From contig JAQSEB010000109.1 of the NCBI GenBank assembly GCA_030063045.1, positions 62,001-126,000 of the forward strand: a stretch of 64,000 bases of DNA, read 5' to 3'. The first letter of the stretch is position 1. Every line of letters begins with the position of its first letter. The notes below the pieces were generated by a model, which was given only the letters and a program-made list of their open reading frames with translations, was not told the origin of the DNA and ran no database searches. Origin of the DNA: Pratylenchus scribneri. Lineage: Eukaryota; Nematoda; Chromadorea; Rhabditida; Pratylenchidae. A program made the translations under genes and the position numbers. Shown here one piece after another: positions 59,378 to 64,000 of the stretch.

Positions 59378-59625
59378 TGAATTTTTCATTTTTTCTCATT
59401 AAAATAAAATTCGCACGAAATATTTTACTCATTTCGAATAAAAAAATTTCAGAATTCGTTTAAAAAAATTATCGTGAGAAGCGGAATTAAAATTTAGAAT
59501 ACATTTGAAAACTTTTTTCCCACTTTTTGTCACTCTTTGTTTATGATTATAATTGGAATCGGCCAAATGTACTTAAAAACTCAAAGCAAACAAACGATAC
59601 TTATTTTAATTAAGATACAATAGAG
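59378..59625 (+). promoter_or_regulatory. Conserved block upstream of receptor gene 2
   Basis: Counterpart of 55655-55905, with the same ordered blocks and small indels. It marks the repeat unit of the tandem gene duplication and may contain the shared promoter or enhancer. Confidence 0.5.
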
Positions 59626-60057
59626 AAATACGTACAATTAAAATTTTCTGACAATTTTCTGACATTGCTAAATTTTTTGAATCATAATCCCAACAAATTC
59701 ATTCAATTTTTTATTTTCATTTAAAATGTATTATTTGAATGCAATTTTTTGATAATAAATTTCAAGCGTGTCAAATTAATTAAATCATTTGATTTTATCC
59801 AAAGTACTCACCGCAATAAAAAAATTAGAACATATTAAGTTTTTGGCAGAAATTAAAAGCATTTTTATGGACATATATCAAAAACATCAATTATTTCCAT
59901 ATACCATTACCATTGTGGCCATAAATAAAAACAAGTTTAAAAAATGATTTTTAATGAATAAAGTAGATCAGCCTTAAAGTCGTTTATTTAATCATTCTAT
60001 AATAATATTTAATTATTATTTTTAATCTAATTTACAAAAAAAAATACCTACCAAACT

Positions 60058-60301
60058 GGTACTTGTTAAGTTTGGGTCCTATTTTTAGGTAATCTTGGTA
60101 AAAGTGAGGAAAAGTCAAGGGTCCCCCCCTTTGGTGTTAGGATTTGGGTTTGGGTTTAGGATACAATTGGGATGATTTTTACCACATCCCCATCCCATCC
60201 CTAACATATCCCTGAATGATCCCAACCCTAAACCTGATGACCTATAGGGGGAACCAAGCACTTTTCAAAAATAGGACTCAAATTCAAACTTAACAAGTAC
60301 C
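60058..60301. mobile_element. GGTAC-type MITE, 244 bp
   Basis: Inverted ends GGTACTTGTTAAGTTTG / AAACTTAACAAGTACC, continuing inward as GGGTCCTATTTTT / AAAAATAGGACTC. Flanks ACCAAACT and AAAAAACT are a probable 8-bp TSD with two mismatches. It lies 50 bp upstream of receptor gene 2, between the conserved upstream block and the start codon. Confidence 0.8.
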
Positions 60302-60351
60302 AAAAAACTTAGCCATTATTCAATTTATTTTTATAACTTCTAAAAATAATT

Positions 60352-63300
60352 ATGAACAACAGTCCTCAAGCTGATGTGCATTTGTATCCTGCTGTAAGTC
60401 AAATCAGAAATATTAATATCGTAAATTCTCTTTTACTATTTCCAATCTTTCTAATAATTTCCTCATCAACTTTTGATTTGAGGAGATTGAAAAATAAATT
60501 CCAAAGTGTTATTAAAATGTTGTCAATTAAAAGTTTGAACAATTATTTTGATATCAAAATGCTCTATATAATATTTTGTAATAATTTGAAATTAAATTTA
60601 AACACCAAAATTCTAATAAATTTTTAATAATACACAGATCTATATGGCCTACAAGGACCCAGGCTTCCATTGGGGTTTATTCTTGCCCGCATTGTTCTTG
60701 ACAATTTTGGCAATGATTGGCATACCATTGAATGTCAGCGTTTGTTGGGTGACAATCAAACATCGGTAAAAAATGGGAATAAAAAAAAATTGAAAATCGA
60801 AAAAAAAATGAAATATAATCTTAAAAAAAATGATTTGCTTCCTTCCACCATTGAGGGTATAAAATTTTCGCCATACTCCATATTGTTATTTTATCCACTT
60901 CCAACCATCTAAGGTCCTCTCTACGATACAACACTTGTATTTTGATTGCCTTGGAAGCTTTCTTCAGAATACTCCATCAATCGGGCAATTTCAATTTTCT
61001 TGTCATCGCCGCCAGTGGCATCAATTTCTATCCCCTTCAATTGGCACATTCCATCCAAAGCTACTCAATCCTTGGTGCACTTTTCGGAATCAACCAGGTA
61101 ATAGATGTCAAGTCAAAAATTAGAAAAAGTCAAAAACTGGAAATCGTAGATTATTTTCGTCAGAGAACAGAGAAAGATTTAGGGTAGGGCCAGCATGGGT
61201 CTAGGGGGGGGGGGGGGGTAAGGCTAGGGATTCGGTGTGTTAGTTTGTGATCTCCACCTTTTGACTTTTTCAGCTTTCGGTGTTACATAGTTATTAATTA
61301 TAGATGGATAAGTCACAATTTGACGCCATTTCTAATAATAACTTATTAAAAACTGAAAAATTTTTGATGATTTTAATATTTAATAAATTTATTAAAAATA
61401 TCAAAAATCTCTGAAAATTTTGATAAACCATCATAGTAAAGGTTAATTTGAATGTTTTTTTGCCATAACTTAATTATTTTTGAATAAATTTTAATAAAAT
61501 TAATATATTTTTTATTTTTTTATTCATTAGTCAGAGTCTCTTTAATTTGTACGAAAATCGTCAAAACTCAAAATTGATTAATTCCTCTATGAATTGTTAT
61601 AAACTTCATTAAATTGTTTTGACTATAATTGTGTTGACTACATTTTAATTTAACCGACGAAAATGTTCATTGATTTATTCGTATATCGATTTTTGTAATC
61701 ATCGCTCAAGATTATCAAGATTAAAAAATTTATAGAAAAATTTGTACATAAACCAAAAATTCATTCATTCATATGTTCAGGTTACATTGCTTAGCTTCGA
61801 TCGGCTATTTTCCTTAGTGGCTCCGCTCTATTATCGTCAAATGAACCAGCGGATATACATTTTTTGCCATCTTCTGGTCAATTCCGCCATCACTGCTTTT
61901 TATTCTACACTATTGATTGAATCGGCAAAAATTTTGCCCGAATGGCCTTGCACTGGTCATGTTGGCGATTTGTTTGATATACCAAGCCTTGGGCCCATTT
62001 TCTGGTGCACCGGATTGGCTATGATGTGCGCTACAATTTTGGCTTATTTACTTGTGGCAATTATAGTCCGGCTGAAATTAGGCATGCTAGGGGAAAATGG
62101 AATCTTTCCAAGACAATCTCAGAATTCCGGGTACTTTTCCACTTGTTCGGTGCTAGGTCATCTCCACAATGGTACAAATGTGGGCCATTTCGAATCCTAT
62201 TAATTCAGAAACCGGTTTTAAACCCTACAAACCCTATACCAATTTGTAGATCTCATCTAGACACATCGAATGGTATATATTTTGTCATGGTTTGGCCCCA
62301 AAATAAAAGAGTTCAAAATTAAAAATTGGAAAAAAGATTTAATACCATTTATTTTTGACCAAACCATGACAAATAATATACCAATCGATGCGTCTCGATG
62401 AGATCTACAAAATATTATAATGTTTGTAGAGTCTGAAACCGGCTTCTGATTTATTAGAAGTCGAAATGGCCCACATTGACCCTATTGTGGAATTGACACC
62501 ACATTTGTACTGTGCCCTTTGCCAATTGTGGCGATGACCCCGGACGGTTTTATTACACCCGCACAAAAAATGATGAAAATCAAATCCAGGGGTAAATTTG
62601 GGCGTAGAACATGAATCTGAGCTTATTTTTTGCCTATCACTATCACTTCAATGACGTGAGTTACGTGAAATTTAAAATGTAAAGGGTCCCCTTTAGGGTC
62701 GAAACTCGAAGTGTCTAAATTTTTTTATGATCAAATTATATTCTAACGGCCATATCCCAGCCGGGAGGTCCATTTAGGAAAAAAGGACTTCACTTTCAGC
62801 TGAAACCCAAATATAATCTATAAGAATAGCTAGCCAAGGTCAGTTGAATACCTTCCCTTGTTTAGGAATTTGGATTAAGTCAATTAGATTAGAAGTAGGG
62901 CTCAGGGTTCAGAGCATAGGTATCTTTTAAAGAAGTCCAACGTATTGATTGTGCTTAATTTCAAGCAAAGATTCGTATTCTATGCCCACAAAAATTTACC
63001 CCCAAGATGTGATTTTCATCATTTTTGTGCTGGTGCTGTAACAAAACAGAAAAGTACCGAATTCTGCTCTCAATAATATTCCATTGCAAAAATGTGAAAA
63101 TCTTTCTAGAAGTGACCACCGAAAAACAGCAGAAAATCTATCATTGCTTGCTTCTAATTGTTTTCATCAATGTTTTTGCTTATTTTTTCTATTTATTTGT
63201 TCACATAATTTACACAATCTCGATGTTGCCACTAACGCCATTGCAATTTTGGTATACAAATTTTTTCACCTGTGGATTCTTTTTGAATATTGGAATCATG

Positions 63301-63505
63301 TCAAATGGGCCAATCCTATATTTTAACAGGTTGGAAATTAATTAAAAATATTTAAAATTTATTTTTTCTTTTCAGCGTGGATTATCGAAATGCATATAAA
63401 AAGGAATTTAAAAAATTGATTCAATTGTTCAAAAGAATTTGTGGACGACAAGAACAATCGACTAATAAAATTAATCCAATTTCAAATCATATTATACTTA
63501 AATGA
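60352..63505 (+). CDS. 7TM chemoreceptor, srsx-like, gene 2 (about 334 residues)
   Basis: Tandem paralogue of gene 1 with the same six-exon plan: 60352-60393, 60638-60765, 60914-61097, 61781 to about 62081, about 63110-63329, and 63376-63505. It starts MNNSPQADVHLYPA. TM3 ends LLSFDRLFSLVAPLYY, and the extracellular loop reads LPEWPCTGHVGDLFDIPS. TM6 and TM7 include VFINVFAYFFYLF and GPILYFNSVDYRNAYKKEF; the last 40 residues are almost identical to gene 1. No in-frame GT donor near the end of exon 4 gives the expected short third loop. A GC donor (TTAG|GCATGC, 62082) with acceptor CTAG|AA restores LEVTTEKQQK, aligned with gene 1. Alternatively exon 4 runs on about 20 codons to a GT site near 62143. 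That intron is filled by two abutting MITEs. Function is likely intact but unproven. Confidence 0.82.
62149..62546. mobile_element. MITE, Mutator-like family, copy 2
   Basis: 398 bp, about the same sequence as 247-665: GGTGCTAGGTCATCTCCACA at the left, GATGACCCCGGACG at the right, and the same AAACCGGTTT and ACCAAACCATGACAAA interior blocks. No clear TSD. It sits in the long intron of receptor gene 2. Confidence 0.82.
62547..63048. mobile_element. TIR MITE (GATGAAAATCA family), copy 2
   Basis: Left arm GTTTTATTACACCCGCACAA, then ATGATGAAAATCA; right arm TGATTTTCATCATTTTTGTG, then CTGTAACAAAAC. The arms extend inward through GGGGTAAATTT and ATGAATCTGAGCTT / AAGATTCGTATTCTATG. It begins exactly where the preceding MITE ends. 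Related to 42747-43305. Confidence 0.75.
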
Positions 63506-64000
63506 ATATATAATTTTCTTAAAAAGAAATTAAATACATTTATAAATTCTTTAGTCAATTGAAGAAATGCAAAATTATTATGCAATTCGCATAAATATCA
63601 AAGCATTTTGTTCAAATAATGTAAGAAGGCTAAAGATATCATTATATAATTTATAAAAAAGAAAATATTAATTTGATGCTATAAAAATTTTTTATTATTA
63701 CTTAATTCTTAATTAAATTAATTTAAAAATTAAATAATTAAAATTTATGATTTTTTTTTAATTTTGACTTATAATGCAAAATAAATTGAAAATAAAATCC
63801 CGGCAATTTAAATTCTTTTTTTTCGACATAAAGTAATTTAAATTTTAAATTGATAAAAACATTTATAGTCTGTCTATCTTCTAAATTTTAAGTTCTTTAA
63901 ATTTTACATATGAAAATTTATTATCTATAAAAATAAGTAAAATTTCTGAGAAATTTATTTGCCCAAAAATTAGCATTTTATGTGCCGAAAATTAATATCA
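63506..64000. other. 3' flank of receptor gene 2
   Basis: AT-rich, no coding feature or repeat recognised. Confidence 0.45.

Overview
The window is eukaryotic, AT-rich, repeat-laden DNA. Short phase-consistent introns, 3' splice sites of the TTTCAG type lying directly before start codons (as expected for spliced-leader trans-splicing), a tandem pair of nematode-type chemoreceptors and an FBXL20-type F-box protein point to a nematode. The composition is compatible with a plant-parasitic tylenchid (root-knot or cyst type), but nothing seen fixes the genus. All exon models were built by hand from reading-frame and splice-phase consistency, with no transcript evidence.

Layout. 0-8 kb: a 9-bp-TSD MITE, an orphan 393-residue gene on the minus strand, a second small minus-strand gene whose intron carries a two-hairpin mobile repeat, and a 69-bp minisatellite. 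8.4-10.6 kb: a complete seven-exon short-chain dehydrogenase/reductase (minus). 14.5-25.5 kb: a plus-strand gene for a low-complexity acidic/basic protein. Its fourth exon is interrupted by a 3.07-kb hAT transposon (exact 8-bp TSD), and one of its introns carries a 1.2-kb TA-flanked TIR element enclosing a tRNA-like module. 26-35 kb: mostly non-coding, with a MITE, a second copy of the two-hairpin repeat and one orphan ORF. 35.3-38.5 kb: a twelve-exon F-box/LRR gene ending in a CaaX box. 39-47.3 kb: a 26-bp minisatellite, then a minus-strand cluster of repeat-rich coiled-coil or disordered proteins (one gene or two) and a 97-residue secreted protein. 47.6-53.7 kb: a very young non-autonomous LTR element inserted into an older MITE; its interior is mostly satellite-like. 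56.4-63.5 kb: two tandem srsx-like 7TM receptor genes with matching exon structure, one with a minisatellite in an intron and the other with two abutting MITEs in the equivalent region of its last long intron.

The genes do not form an evident pathway. The strongest theme is mobile DNA: at least seven element families (hAT, hAT-like MITE, Mutator-like MITE, TA-flanked TIR element, GGTAC-type MITE, an LTR element, and a two-hairpin compound repeat that I cannot assign to a known class), often nested in one another or inside introns and exons. The two-hairpin repeat (4205-5646 and 29760-30672) and the satellite-filled LTR element are the best candidates for something undescribed.
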